Source: Sophora flavescens (Eukaryota; Streptophyta; Magnoliopsida; Fabales; Fabaceae). Taken from it: a stretch of 64,000 nucleotides of DNA. The position numbers and the translations under genes were made by a program. Below, piece by piece: positions 1-10,905 of the stretch (position 1 is the stretch's first letter; the number at the start of each line of letters is the position of its first letter). The notes below the pieces were generated by a model. The model was not told the origin of the DNA, did no database searches, and was given only the letters and a program-made list of their open reading frames with translations. The stretch is taken from positions 211,457,167-211,521,166 of the forward strand of contig CM061063.1 of NCBI GenBank assembly GCA_030762895.1, read 5' to 3'.

Positions 1-1040
1 TCCACCCACTCCTTTCTCTTCGCCTCCCTTGCCTCCTCCATACTAATATATTTAGATGCTCGTTGCCTTAAATCATCTAAATCAAGAGCATGTCTTTTTT
101 ACAAGGAATCCAGGAATGACCCTTCTCTCAAACCAGCCCTCATGGAGTGCAAAGCCACTCCAGGTTCCAAATCTCCGATCTTCACTATTTTCGTGGTGAA
201 CAGATCCAGATAGTCATACAACGACTCGTTTTTCTCATGCCTGAAGTTATCCTAGCAAGCCGAGGTTTTCCTGTACATCCTACTGGTCGCAAATTTTATG
301 AGAAACTTTGCGATCAAATCATTCCAAGAATAAACCGATCTCGGTGGCAGTTGAGAAAACCACATGAGAGAAGGTCCTTCGAGAGTTGTGGGAAAAACTT
401 GACATTTGACCCTTGACGAAATGTGAGAGACCATTACTTTGATGTTGAACGTCGTAAGATGTTCTTACAGGTCTGAGGTACCATCATAGTGTCTTATTTT
501 AGGGAAACGGAAGTTACAGGGTATTGGCTCAGACATCACCTCTTTAGTAAAAGGATGGTCTCTCCTTCCTCTCGAGCATCGTTCACGATATTCTCTTTCC
601 CATTCTCTACTTCTCCTCCAACCAGATTCTCATTCCATGGAACGACGACGACGTCACTCCAAATTAGAGTCTCCTATTTCGCTTCTCAAGACATAAGTTC
701 TGTCTTCGGAGTTACTACGTCTCCGACTTCGGCTCCCAAGGTTACTGGGTCTACGTCTCTCCCGGCCTGACACCTCAGTTCTGGATTCCTCATCTTGGCT
801 GCTCCTCCTTTCTTACTGAGTTCTACTACGCTCGTTCCTACAAGAAATCCTACTCCTCTCACGACTTCTATCCCGGCTCCTTCCTCCCTCATCTTGACTC
901 CTTCTCAACTGTTCAACTTGACGTCTCAAGTCACTGACATCTCTTCTTAATGCCTCACTGCCTCTTTCCCTTGACTGCTTTCTCGACTCTTGTCGAGAAC
1001 TGGTTTCGGTCCTCCTTCCCTCCACGCTCCTCGATCCTGC
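1..1040 (-). pseudogene. gag: gag of Tat-like gypsy element, broken and truncated by window edge
   Basis: The start ATG at 1040 opens a frame beginning MAGSRSVEGRR, rich in Arg, Ser and Glu with a short heptad-like RRQVEQLRR stretch (about 950-820). After frame shifts the gag domain appears at 434-252, with the motif TLEGPSLMWFSQLPP followed by SWNDLIAKFLIKF. A further gag stretch (GDLEPGVALHSMRAGL, then an EEAREAKR-type segment) runs at about 175-1. Gag forms the virus-like particle in this family. The frame is not continuous: at least two frame changes lie between 820 and 434 and stops follow below 100, so this copy is dead. Confidence 0.8.
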
Positions 1041-1086
1041 CATCGTCTGGCCAAAGATACAGTGTGACCGGGGAATATTTTCCTTG

Positions 1087-1104
1087 GCCCCACGGTGGAC
1101 GCCA
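1087..1104 (-). promoter_or_regulatory. primer-binding site of the Tat-like element
   Basis: Minus strand reads TGGCGTCCACCGTGGGG, the form of PBS with a TGGCG start typical of Tat-like plant gypsy elements, preceded by GTT. The exact tRNA was not determined. Confidence 0.6.
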
Positions 1105-1114
1105 AACGTTCTTG

Positions 1115-1519
1115 CAAATTCTGGCAATGAATATCCAAGAACCACAAGAACAGCATCGCTATCTCTCACAAATCACTCTTAGTTCAAAGGGCACTCTTTC
1201 ATTCAAATCTCTCTCTGAACTAGCAGAGTAAAATGGTACAAAATAGCTTAGCCTCAACTTGTCCCCCTCCCCCTATATATACAACAGTTATAATTTCAAA
1301 TACTAGGATTTCCCTCCCTTGAATTCAGGGAGAACCGTCCCTATTCCATCGACCACTTCCTGCTGCACGTCTTCCTTTTCAACTTCCTCTCGGTCCCACT
1401 TTCTCCCACTACCCCTCGGACACTGAGTATCTTGAATTCTCAGCAATATCTTGAGTTAGACCCTATTTGGGACACATCCAAAGGCCCAAAGACGGAGCCC
1501 ACTTTAACCTCCCAATACA
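1115..1519 (-). repeat. 5' LTR of the Tat-like gypsy element
   Basis: About 405 bp. The outer end is fixed by the copia sequence resuming at 1520. The inner end is placed just before the primer-binding site and is uncertain by about 15 bp. Minus-strand sequence begins TGTATTGGG. A TATA-like stretch (CTATATATACAAC) lies at about 1271-1284 on the plus strand, and its complement reads TATATATAG. No second copy is in the window for comparison. Confidence 0.6.
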
Positions 1520-1854
1520 TTATTATAGAAGGCTCCAACGACAAAAACTCAAGGGAGATTTACTCACACAAGTGTATCTTTATAAAGGTTAGGTTACATA
1601 GAGATATATAGAAGGTAATTAAAAAATATTTAGTTTGAGAAAATTTTCTACTTTATACACTTTCTCTATATTTGGGCAATTGTATTGTGTAAACTTCATT
1701 TCTCCTGACCTTGAGTGCACAAGTTCAAGAGTTTGATGTGTTAACCTTGGGTAACAAGCTGAATTGTAAGATTGCACATTGGATCTGCCGGAATCATGCT
1801 TTTAAGGAAGTGGTTCAACCTTGACACGAACATCGTTCATTCATCCTACTAACA
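1520..1854 (+). repeat. Tork copia 5' LTR, 3' portion only
   Basis: It matches 16964-17102 joined to 21048-21241 of the 3' LTR, including GGAGATTTACTCACACAA and TGCACAAGTTCAAGAGTTTG. The first roughly 590 bp of the LTR are absent here because the Tat-like element inserted at 1519/1520. The LTR ends ...CTACTAACA at 1854. Confidence 0.88.
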
Positions 1855-1879
1855 ATTTAAAAGCAAGATATTTTGATCG

Positions 1880-2326
1880 ATGGCTGCCTATCAACCAACG
1901 ACGCAATCAAGCTTAGTGGAAGATGAAGAAACCATAGTTGTTGTAGTCAAAGACACCAATCTAGTAAGCAATGTAGCTGAATGAGTACTCGACACGGGAG
2001 CAACTAGACATATTTGTGTCAACAAGGAGTTGTTTCAGGAGTTTGAAGAAGCTACTAATGGTGAGATAGTCTACAAGAGAAATTCAGCTACAGCTGGAGT
2101 GTACGGTAAAGGAAAAATTTTACTCGAGCTAACTTTTGGTAAAATCTTATCTTTGAATAATATGCTATATGTTCCATCTATGCGTAGGAATTTGGTTTCT
2201 GGCTTATTGCTTAATAAAGTTGGACTAAAAATTGTGCTTGAGGCTGATAAAATTATAATAACTAAAAATGGAGAATTTGTGGGAAATGGTTATTTTTTTA
2301 GCAAGAAATGGCATCATAATGGTTAG
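1880..2326 (+). pseudogene. PR: copia protease region (Tork-like), with in-frame stop
   Basis: The frame from ATG 1880 carries one TGA at 1982-1984, directly before the aspartic protease active site VLDTGATRHIC (about 1985-2017); in the family a Trp codon usually stands there, so TGG to TGA is the simplest change. Downstream come a glycine-containing flap region (VYGKGKI) and the conserved LYVPSMRRNLVSG segment (about 2167-2205). This enzyme matures the Gag-Pol polyprotein in copia elements. No gag lies upstream, so the polyprotein start was lost. Confidence 0.82.
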
Positions 2327-2362
2327 TTAAATTGTTGGTTATTTGTTTCTAATACTATTAAC

Positions 2363-3130
2363 ATGAATTATTTTTCCTCTAGTTTTGTTCATATTCTTGA
2401 GTCTCTTGATCTTTGGCCTGCAAGATTAGGACATCTAAATATAGCGCCAATTAAAAGACTTAGAAATATGAAATTACTACCTCCTATAAGTGAAGAAATA
2501 TTTCCTAAGTGTCCTATTTGTTTGGAAGCTAAACGCTTTAAGAAACATTTTAAATTAATATCTTTTAGACACACTAAACTTTTGGAATTAATCCATTGAG
2601 ACTTAGCTTATTTTAAAAACACTATTAGCAAAGGAGGAAAACGATATTACATAACTTTTGTGGATGATTACTCATGATACACTAAAAATTATCTCTTAAG
2701 GACGAAAGATGAAGCTGAAACAATGTTTTCAAAGATGAAGCTGAAACAATGTTTTCAAATATAAAGCTGAAGTAGAAAATCAGTTAGACCGAAAAATAAA
2801 AAGATTAAGGTCAGATAGAGGTAGTGAATATAGTACAACTAGTCTTAGGGAATTTTGTGAAACGAATGGTATAATACATGAATTTTCTGCACCATATTCA
2901 CCACAACAAAATGGAATAGCTGAAAGGAAAATTAGAACTTTGAAAGATATGATGAATTCTATGATAATTAATTCTGGTATGGCTGGTAATATATGTGAGG
3001 AGAAGCTAGTTTAACAACATGTTATATTCTCAGCAAAGTACCCCGATAAAAAATAGATAAAACACCCTAAGAAATGTGGAAAGGATATCCTCCAAATTTG
3101 AATTTGCTAAAAATGTTAGGTTGTTTAGCT
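2363..3130 (+). pseudogene. IN: copia integrase (Tork-like), broken
   Basis: The GAG-pre-integrase zinc segment (LWPARLGHLN ... CPICLEAK) lies at about 2410-2535, and the core begins at LELIH-stop-DLAYF (about 2583-2610). The second catalytic region SDRGSEY is at about 2813-2833, and the Glu region NGIAERKIRTLKDMM at about 2914-2957. Stops interrupt it at 2597, in the VDDYS segment, and around 2760. A 26-bp tandem duplication (2706-2758, ATGAAGCTGAAACAATG twice) adds a local frame disturbance. Copia order protease-integrase-RT is kept. Confidence 0.8.
2706..2758 (+). repeat. 26-bp tandem duplication inside copia integrase
   Basis: The segment AGATGAAGCTGAAACAATG... occurs twice back to back. 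It falls within the integrase core coding region and is absent as a duplication in family proteins, so it is a late mutation of this copy. Confidence 0.8.
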
Positions 3131-3388
3131 AAAATAGGAACATCAGAATAGTGGTGCTTATAGAATTTTAAGCCTTAATGATAATACTATTATTGAATCT
3201 AGAGATGCTGAATTTTTCAAAAATATTTTCCCTTTTAAGAAATTAGAATCTATCTCTCTAAAGGATGCCATTTCTGTACCTAAACATGTGCATGCTTCTA
3301 GTTCAAGTGATATTGAAATTCATAACCTAGAAGAAGTAAAAGGCAAAGAATTGCAACTAGCTTTGGACCTGATTTTGTTACTAATTTT

Positions 3389-4305
3389 TTGACTGAAATT
3401 GTAGATATATATGTACTGTATGAAGAATTAATTTGTTCTTATATGTTAGAAGAAGATCCAAAAACTTATGAAGAAGCAATAAAATCAATAGACTCTAATT
3501 TTTGGAAAGAGGCTATCAAAAGTGAATTAGATTCAATAATGAGTAATCATACATGGGAATTAGTAGATTTGCCTAGAGGAAGCAAACCAGTCGATAGCAA
3601 ATGGATATTTAATAGGAAATTAAGACCAGATCATTCTATAGAAAAATCCAAGGCGATATTGGCAATTAAAGGTTTTACTCAAAAGGAGGGTTTTGATTTC
3701 TTTCATACTTATTCACCAGTAACAAAAATATCCACTGTTCGTGCTTTAATTGCATTGCTGCTATACATAATTTAGTTATACGCCAAATGAATGTAAAAAC
3801 AGCCTTTTTGATTGGAGATTGGAATGAAGAAATTTATATGATACAACTTGAAGGTTTTATTAAACCCGGTCAAGAACATAAAGTCTGTAAATTTCAAAAA
3901 TCTTTGTATGGTTTAAAACAAGTGCATAAACAATGGTATGAAAAATTTAATAATGCACTGATAGAACATGGTTTTTTTGTGAATGCATCTGATACTTGCA
4001 TATATACAAAAGTGTTTGAATCTCACTGTGTTATTATATGTCTTTATGTGGATGACATGTTAATTTTTGGAACATGCTTAGATATGATAAATGAAACTAA
4101 GAGAATTCTATGTTCTAAATTTGAAATGAAAGATTTAGGAGAAACTGATGTAGTTTTGGGAATTAAAATTAAAAGAACAGAAAATGAATTTTCTCTAAAT
4201 CAATCACACTATATTAAAAAATTGTTAAGAAAATTTGATAGCTTTGATGTGGTACATGTTAGAACTCCCTATGATCCTAGTGTACATCTGAAAAAATACC
4301 AATGA
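3389..4305 (+). pseudogene. RT: copia reverse transcriptase (Tork-like)
   Basis: Two long frames (3389-3775 and 3787-4305) hold the RVT_2-type domain: TWELVDLPRGSKP at about 3551-3590, SKWIFNRKL, GFTQKEGFDF, then MNVKTAFLIGDWNEEIYM (about 3787-3840), SLYGLKQ (about 3901), and the catalytic YVDDMLIFG (about 4044-4070). A TAG at 3773 and a shift at about 3780 break the frame just before the DVKTAFLNG-type motif, where the usual Asp is Asn. The catalytic YVDD residues are intact. Function in the family: copies genomic RNA to cDNA. Confidence 0.88.
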
Positions 4306-4990
4306 TATAAGTATATCTCAATCTGAATATTCAAAAATTATTGGTAGTGTTATGTTTCTTATGAATTATACTAGACCTAATATTGCATATGATGTTAGTA
4401 GATTGAGTTGTTATACTCAAAACCCTAGTGGTGAACATTTGAATGCACTACGACATCTTTTAAAATATCTAAAAGGTACTATTGATTGGAGTTTACATTT
4501 TTCTAAATTTCCTATTGTGTTAGAAGGTTTTTGTGATGCAAACTAGATTTCAAATAATGATGAGGTCAGTTCCACCAATGGGTATGTTTTTACTCTAGGT
4601 GGAGGTGTTGTTTCCTGGAAATCTACAAAACAAACTTGTATAGCACGTTCTACTATGGAATCTGAATTCATTGCTCTTGAGTTAGCAGGTCAAGAAGCTG
4701 AATGGTTGAAAAGTTTAATGGAAGACATACCTCTATGGGGAAGACCTACACCGCCAGTGTCACTTCATTGCGACTCCCAAGCTGCAATTGGATTATCTAA
4801 CAACCATGCGTACAATGGAAAAAGAAGACGCATACTTGTTAGACATGGTGTTGTTAGACAATTGATTAAAAATGGTGTAATTTCCCTTGAGTATGTACGT
4901 AAAAAGTGGAAAAAATCTAGCTGATCCTCTCACAAGAGGATTACTCAGGAAAGCAGTCCTGGATTCGTCGAGGGGGATGAGTATTAAGCC
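4306..4990 (+). pseudogene. RH: copia RNase H and C-terminal tail (Tork-like)
   Basis: Frame pieces at 4352-4546 and 4655-4924 contain FLMNYTRPNIAYDVSRLS, LKYLKGT, EGFCDAN, a TAG where the usual Trp-like residue follows, then SWKSTKQTCIARSTMESEF and LHCDSQAAIGLSNN. A final shift leads to NLADPLTRGLLRKAV and SSRGMSIKP (about 4914-4990), the Tork-type C-terminus. The domain degrades the RNA strand during cDNA synthesis. At least three lesions are visible. Confidence 0.82.
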
Positions 4991-6326
4991 TTGAGTTGAG
5001 GAAAATATGGCGTATACCCATTTGTTGGTCAAAACAAAGCCATATGATTACTTATATGCATTATATTTCCATCCCTATGGCGTGCGGTAATGCTTGTTGA
5101 TAATAGATATGTGACACCCTCTATCCCGCATACATATAAAAGAATATAAAGGATATAGATAAACATTTATAAAAGATACTTCATTTAATAAAGGAATTAA
5201 AACAACGGGCAAAGGTTGCAGCATTGCAACATATTCAAAAAGCGGAAATAAAAACATATCATAAGGTTCAACAGAAACATAACATAAAAACAAACCCAAC
5301 CCCGATGTCACATACAGAGCTCGTATAACCAAAATCCGGGATAACAAATCCTCGGATACAACCGAAAAAACTAACTAAACAACTACTGAAACAAAACTGG
5401 AAATCCTAAACGAAAGTAGCGGCTCCTCGGAGTCACTCCTCAATGGGTTTATCGTCATCCTCTGCACATAGAGATATACATGCAACACAACATAGCAAAG
5501 GGGAGTAAGAAACATTAACATGAATATAATGGCAAGGAAGCAGTTAGCAAGACGAGCATACATCAAGCAGGCGGGTAATATCAGACAACAATATCATAAC
5601 GGTCAACACCACATAATGTGTATGCTATGCAATGCAGTTCTACTCCACTTCTCTACTATGCACTTGGATCCAATCTATCTCAGAATGTCAACTTCGGAGT
5701 TAAATCTCCACATTGGCCACTAGGCACCAACGTCGGGGCAATCCAACTTACCTTGGTTGGACCCCTTGGAAAGCCAACACACCTTACTCTCGGATGCGCC
5801 ACCACGGGGGTACTGGGTCCCACGGACGACTAGATCTTTTTACTCACGGACAACCTCCCCTATGTTGCACAATCCCGTTCATTATCTCCAATGCTTGAAT
5901 GCATGTCAAACAACACATCATCACAATCACCACCTCCGCTTAGGCCCATAGGCTACCCAAGTTTTATCACCATCATCACCTCGACCACTAGGCTATCGAG
6001 AATTATCGTTTAACGTTCATCGTTAAGTCTTTTAATCACTCTGGCCGTTCTGCACCAGAGACTACCACCTCGACCACTCGGCTATCGAGGCCTCCTTGGC
6101 AACTAGGCTACCAAGGTACATCATTATAATCACTCTAGACATTATGCACTAGAGATTACCACCTTGACCATCATGCATCAAGGCCTCCTTGGCCACTAGG
6201 CTACCAAGGTACAACATCTTTTCACTTGTCTTTTGGTCTTCGTGTTCTGTTGGTGTCATATTAAGTCTTTTAAGCATTTGGGGTACGACCCCTATCTTCA
6301 ACTGTTTTCTGTTTTTTGTTCTAGGA

Positions 6327-6467
6327 AAGGGAGCACGGGCGTGTTCCTTATCCAGCACGGTCGTGCTGACCCTTGAGTCAATCACGGTCGTGCTCGAAGA
6401 GCATGACCTTTTCTAGGTTCTATGATAGAGCACGGGCGTACTCCTTATTAAGCACGGTCGTGCTCAA
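6327..6467. repeat. cluster of GAGCACGG-N-CGTGCTC near-palindromes, cluster 1
   Basis: Five units at about 6331, 6353, 6380, 6428 and 6452, variants of GAGCACGGTCGTGCTC, spaced 20-50 bp apart. Each can fold on itself with arms of up to 7 bp. The matching cluster in the right LTR is 14484-14640. Confidence 0.8.
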
Positions 6468-7444
6468 GATCCGGCTTCACTATTTCTGGGCAGCAAGGGT
6501 TGTAAACCCTTGTCAAATCCTTTGGGGTAAAACTTAGATTAAACCTATTGGCATTACTAAATCCATTAACTATGATCTTATCACTTAGGCTTAATCTTTA
6601 TGGCTTATAGTTTTTTGAGGAATTAATCCTTTAATTGGCCTCTCTCAAACTCATACAAATCATTCCCTAGGATCTTTCTAAACCTTTAGGTAAAAGTCCT
6701 CGCATTATCCTTAACTTTCATGTTTTATTAGCTAAAGGGGAAAAACCTCCCTTTTATCATTAACCTATCATCATAGATTAAACATCGTTTATCATTAATG
6801 TTCACTATGAACAACCAACAACCAATTCACGGCAATTCATTCAATCATGGCATCAACTCAACATATTATAATTATAATAGCAACGTCATCATTAATGATC
6901 CAAATAAACATATCATATCACATAAGTCATATTATCATCCCAAGACATCAATTCACATGAACATATTATCATCAACCATATACTTCTAGTCATGTTATCA
7001 AACATAAAGGGTCATAGGAACCCTTCGTCTTGCGCTACCCCCAAGCTTACATATGTGACACCCTAAAGCCCGACATCACATGGTTACCCGTTGAGGAAAA
7101 GAAACTTATTTAAAACGCTGGTAGCCTTCGGAAAAATAACCTTTTATATAGGGTTACTGAAAAAGGGTACTCATTTTTTTTAAAAGAAGTTAAGAAAAGG
7201 TGATGAACACTCAGAACATGAAAATAAATATCATGCATATAAATATAACAGTCCCACTTGGGATCTTAGGTTTAATTACGAAACAAGCCTTGTCGAACTG
7301 GCCAACATACATTAAAACAACTACCGAAGAAACAGGTAAAAAAAAGAAACATCAAACCGGGGATAGGGAATCGGGTACAAGACTCAAAAGAAGGCTGTAA
7401 AATCCTAGGGACTATGGGGACAACTCCAAAAGCCGACGAACGAT

Positions 7445-7933
7445 CTACCAATGCCTCCTGCATGCAGAGTGACCACAGACGCTACCCCCAGACGAGATAT
7501 TAGATGCTAGATCGATAACGTCACCGCCATCGTTGATAGGGACGCCGTCATCTCCGGGATCCTGCGGATAGTACTCTGGCTCCTCCTCCTCCTCGTCCTC
7601 GACCTCTATCAGCTCAAGAGGCTCTTCCTCGGGATCCTCCTCCACTGGATCCTCCGCAAGTGGTTCGACTGGATCAAAATGCTCATGAAGGAGACCGGTG
7701 ACTTGTAGCGTATGAAGGTAGTACCATGGAGGTGGAAGCGCCACAGTCCTCGTCTCGACGGTATGAATCCTTCGTACGGGCACTCCGTTAGAATTCGTCT
7801 CGGTAATCGTGATTGGTCCTCGATACGTCGCGGTCGTCACACCCTCATGTATAGTCCAGTTCCCTGCCGTCCCAGCATGATCAAACACTTCGCTCCTCGA
7901 GCTCGACTGTTCCAAGGGAACGTTCAAATCCAT
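7445..7933 (-). CDS. LTR-embedded ORF, acidic protein of unknown function (intact, 162 aa)
   Basis: An uninterrupted 162-codon frame in the 3' part of a family A solo LTR, in the LTR's sense direction. FDHA at residues 17-20, W26, TY at 36-37, GP at 39-40, VET at 59-61, LPP at 66-68, W70 and TL at 75-76 occur at the same residue numbers as in the ORF at 33522-33977, with no gap needed. Residues 87-130 are highly acidic, ending in EEEEEPEYYPQD. The ATG follows immediately after an acceptor-like TGTTTTAG. I recognise no known domain, signal peptide or membrane segment, and it matches none of Gag, PR, RT, RNase H or IN. It could be an accessory protein of the element; the function is unknown. 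This is the only copy without an internal stop besides 33522-33977. Confidence 0.7.
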   Translation of the reverse strand: MDLNVPLEQSSSRSEVFDHAGTAGNWTIHEGVTTATYRGPITITETNSNGVPVRRIHTVETRTVALPPPWYYLHTLQVTGLLHEHFDPVEPLAEDPVEEDPEEEPLELIEVEDEEEEEPEYYPQDPGDDGVPINDGGDVIDLASNISSGGSVCGHSACRRHW

Positions 7934-8602
7934 CTAAAACACACGCATACCCGGTACAAGAAGAAAAAAACAGAACATACAGATGTGCAAGAGTGAGATA
8001 CCGTCATAAGATATATCCCACAACGACCATATACATGATACATACATCACATAATCATATAAGCAGTTAAATCATGCATATACATAACATAACAATGTTA
8101 TATCAAAGGATCTCAAACCCGCACAGTCAACCTTTGAAAATATGCATGGCACTTCAATATTAGGCTCTAACTTAATCTCATGAGATATCAACACCGGTTT
8201 CCACTGGAGAAGAATTAGAGTTGGTCAATCTCTAGCCCACCGGGTAGTTGCCTCCATACCCTCATGCATTTAAGGTCTCGGGACGAGCAACGTCACATGT
8301 GCCACTGAACCGGTCACATGGACTGACTCCCAGATACCACCTTGTATCTGATATGTAAGAAAGCACGTCTGCCTGGGCAAATGCACATGAGAAAATATTT
8401 TATTCAAAAGGTTTTCTTTGTGTTCATTCTTTTTCGCTGTCGCAGCTCATAGCTAACGACTTAATCATCATTTCCCTATCACTTGAAAACTCAAACATAG
8501 GACACACAGTCCGAATGCTCAATCACAACGTCCGAGACCGATGCACCAGTCCTAGGCTTGTGGTAGTAGAAAACAACATTCACCTTTAAAAACATTCATC
8601 AT

Positions 8603-8740
8603 AACGTGGTTAGGACACACAGTCCACAACAACGTGATTAGGACACACAGTCCACCACAACGTGATTAGGACACACAGTCCACAACAACGTGATTAGGAC
8701 ACACAGTCCACAACAACGAAATCAGAACGCACTGTCCTCG
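8603..8740. repeat. 28-bp tandem repeat in family A LTR
   Basis: Four units of 28 bp start at 8603, 8631, 8659 and 8687 (AACGTGATTAGGACACACAG...), then a degenerate fifth. The unit contains GGACACACAGTCC, whose ends pair. A related array lies at 50047-50195 in another solo LTR. Confidence 0.9.
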
Positions 8741-10897
8741 ATTTCGAGAATTGAACTTTCAGTTCAGAACATCATGAAAATGACTCATGGCCCCAAATTA
8801 ACACTGATCCAAGATCACGTGCCTATTACTGAATACTAGAGGCGACATCTCGGGTACTAGATTCTCTTTCTTAGTACTTATTTTTCGTTCAGTGAAAATA
8901 AAATTCAAAACCGAATCCTCGATAACCTATCCAGGCTATCGGAAGTTTCTAAAACATTTAGGAGAAAACCTTTTCTTTGAAAATCTTTTATAAAGCATCT
9001 TTGAAATACTTTTATCTTTGAAAATCCCCAATAGGATATTGCCAAATAATCTTGAAAGTTTCCACTTGGAGACACATAGTTCGAAAAGGATTTTTCTCTT
9101 GTATAACAATAGTTCACCAAAACCATTTCAACATTTAAAACAAGTACTTTAAGTTAATGAGCTTTTGGAAAAGAACACCAATCCCTTCATCTTGAAAGCT
9201 TATTAAGGTTTTTAATCCTTATAACGATTGAGAATAGACACAAGTCTGGCTTACCAAACTCTCAATCAACAGCAGTATATGTTCTCAGTTCAATGCTAAT
9301 ATCACAGTTGAAAGCAGTTCATCACAGATACGCATTATAACATTTAGAAAAAGCACAGTTCAACATCAGATAATAGCATAACAATTCAAGTACATTAGAT
9401 AACCAAGTAAGCTCAATCAACATATAAATATCCAGTTAAACACATACACACATGCATACAGTTATTGAATATCTTTAGGAAATCCCCTCTTACATCACGT
9501 CGGAGTTAAGAGTTTTGGATTTGAAAAGAAGGTTCACGAACGTCCTCGCTTCTCCAGCGATGGAAGTCTAAGGTTACCAACATAAAATCATGAGTTAAAA
9601 AAAAATCAACTCGAGAACACTAACCACAAGATATAGGTTCGGTTCATACAATAAACTAGGATTAAGGGTTTCCGAAATTTATGAGACTCTTGGATTTATG
9701 ATCCTTAAGTGCTAGAAGTTCATAAACAACAATCTTTTAACAAAGTTGAATTAAAAATCCCACTAAGTACTTGACTCCGGGTTTCGGCCAAGCATAGGTA
9801 AATAGGCTAGAAATTTATAAACTTTCCAATCTCTTTAGGTTAGCATTCATACATAGTAAGGAGCTTGAAACCATGATCATTTCGGAAAATGGAAAAATCA
9901 AATGTCTTAGACCATGAACTCTTAGGTTCGGCATTAACAAGTTTGTGAGGTTAGAGATCTTTAAATCATCCAATCTTTTGGACATAGCATCCTTTAACAT
10001 GAAGGAGCTTTAATCCATAATCATCTTGGAAAACAAAATAAAATAACACATCCTAGGTCAAATGTTACATTCGGCCATCATAGGAAAATAAAGCACGAAA
10101 ATATTTTAAACTTTCCAATCACTTAGACATAGCATCCTTTAACTTAAGGAGCTTTTTAGTCCATGATCACTTTGGAAAACAAAACTCAACATCTTTGCCA
10201 TAACCATTAAGGTTTCGGCCTTTTCAAGAAATAGGGGTTAGAAATCTTCAAACTTTCCAATCTCTTGGACTTAGCATCCTTCTATATCATGGAGTCTTAA
10301 TCCATGATCATTCTGGAAAAGAAAACTTAAACACCATTGCCTTAAAACTCATTGGTTTTGGTCTTTGCATAAAACTAGGGTAAAAATCTTTAAACTTTCC
10401 AATCACTTAGACATAGCATCCTTTAACATAAGGGAGCCTTGGTCCATGATCATCTTGGAAATGAAACTCAAATACAAACTCATATATGTAAAAGTTGAAA
10501 CAAGATTCACCTAAACCATATACATGGTTTCGTCCTCCTTAGGAAGAAGAGGTTAGGAAATTTTGTTTTACACAACCTTTTAGTATGTGATAGTATGAGT
10601 AAATACAAGAATATAGAAAGTGGTTTCAACTAAAAAGGAGTTTTCTACCATTTATGAGAGGTTTTAGAAGTTAAAAGCACATAAAGGACATATGAAGAAA
10701 ACTTTAAAACAAAAGATGAAACTTTGAAAAAGAACTACATAGAAGTATTACCCTTAACAAGATGAACAACTTTGATGAATAACTCTAAGAAAAAAGCTTG
10801 ATAAAAATGTAAACTTTGTAAGAGAGAAGAAGAAGAAATGTAGTAAAGTGTAAATGTGAGAAATGGAGGAAAGTGATGAAGTGTGAAAACGAAGAGT

Positions 10898-10905
10898 GTT
10901 TATAG
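10898..10905 (-). promoter_or_regulatory. TATA box of family A solo LTR
   Basis: Minus strand TATAAACA within CTCTCTATAAACACTC, about 590 bp into the LTR. The donor-like GGGTAATAC follows about 150 bp downstream. TATA motifs in the same relation to a GTAA motif occur in other family A LTRs (27925, 39500). Confidence 0.5.

Larger units (their letters stand above)
1..1519 (-). mobile_element. Tat-like Ty3/gypsy retrotransposon, 5' part, cut by window edge
   Basis: Reading the minus strand from 1519 downward gives an LTR starting TGTATTGGGAGG, a primer-binding-like site TGGCGTCCACCGTGGGG (1087-1104), then a gag reading frame with a basic, Arg/Ser/Glu-rich N-terminus and a retrotransposon gag domain. 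This order, and this type of primer site, are known from the non-chromodomain Tat/Athila-like gypsy lineage. The element interrupts the 5' LTR of the copia element on its right: from 1520 the sequence matches the middle of the copia 3' LTR (16964 onward), but to the left of 1520 the match stops. The likely target duplication begins at 1520 (TTATT); its partner lies outside the window. Confidence 0.8.

Noticed and set aside
950..1231. Plus-strand frame of 93 codons
   Set aside because: Antisense shadow of the Arg-rich gag start and LTR.
5757..5951. Frame also seen at 13909-14103
   Set aside because: Sister LTR copies; His-rich product comes from CATCAC-like simple sequence.
6149..6385. Minus-strand 78-codon frame also present at 14301-14537
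   Set aside because: The two copies are sister LTRs of one element, so similarity is expected; the related LTR at 30588 does not carry it. No sign of coding constraint.
8603..8740. Array resembling CRISPR repeats (28-bp units)
   Set aside because: Units are directly tandem with no unique spacers and lie in a plant LTR.
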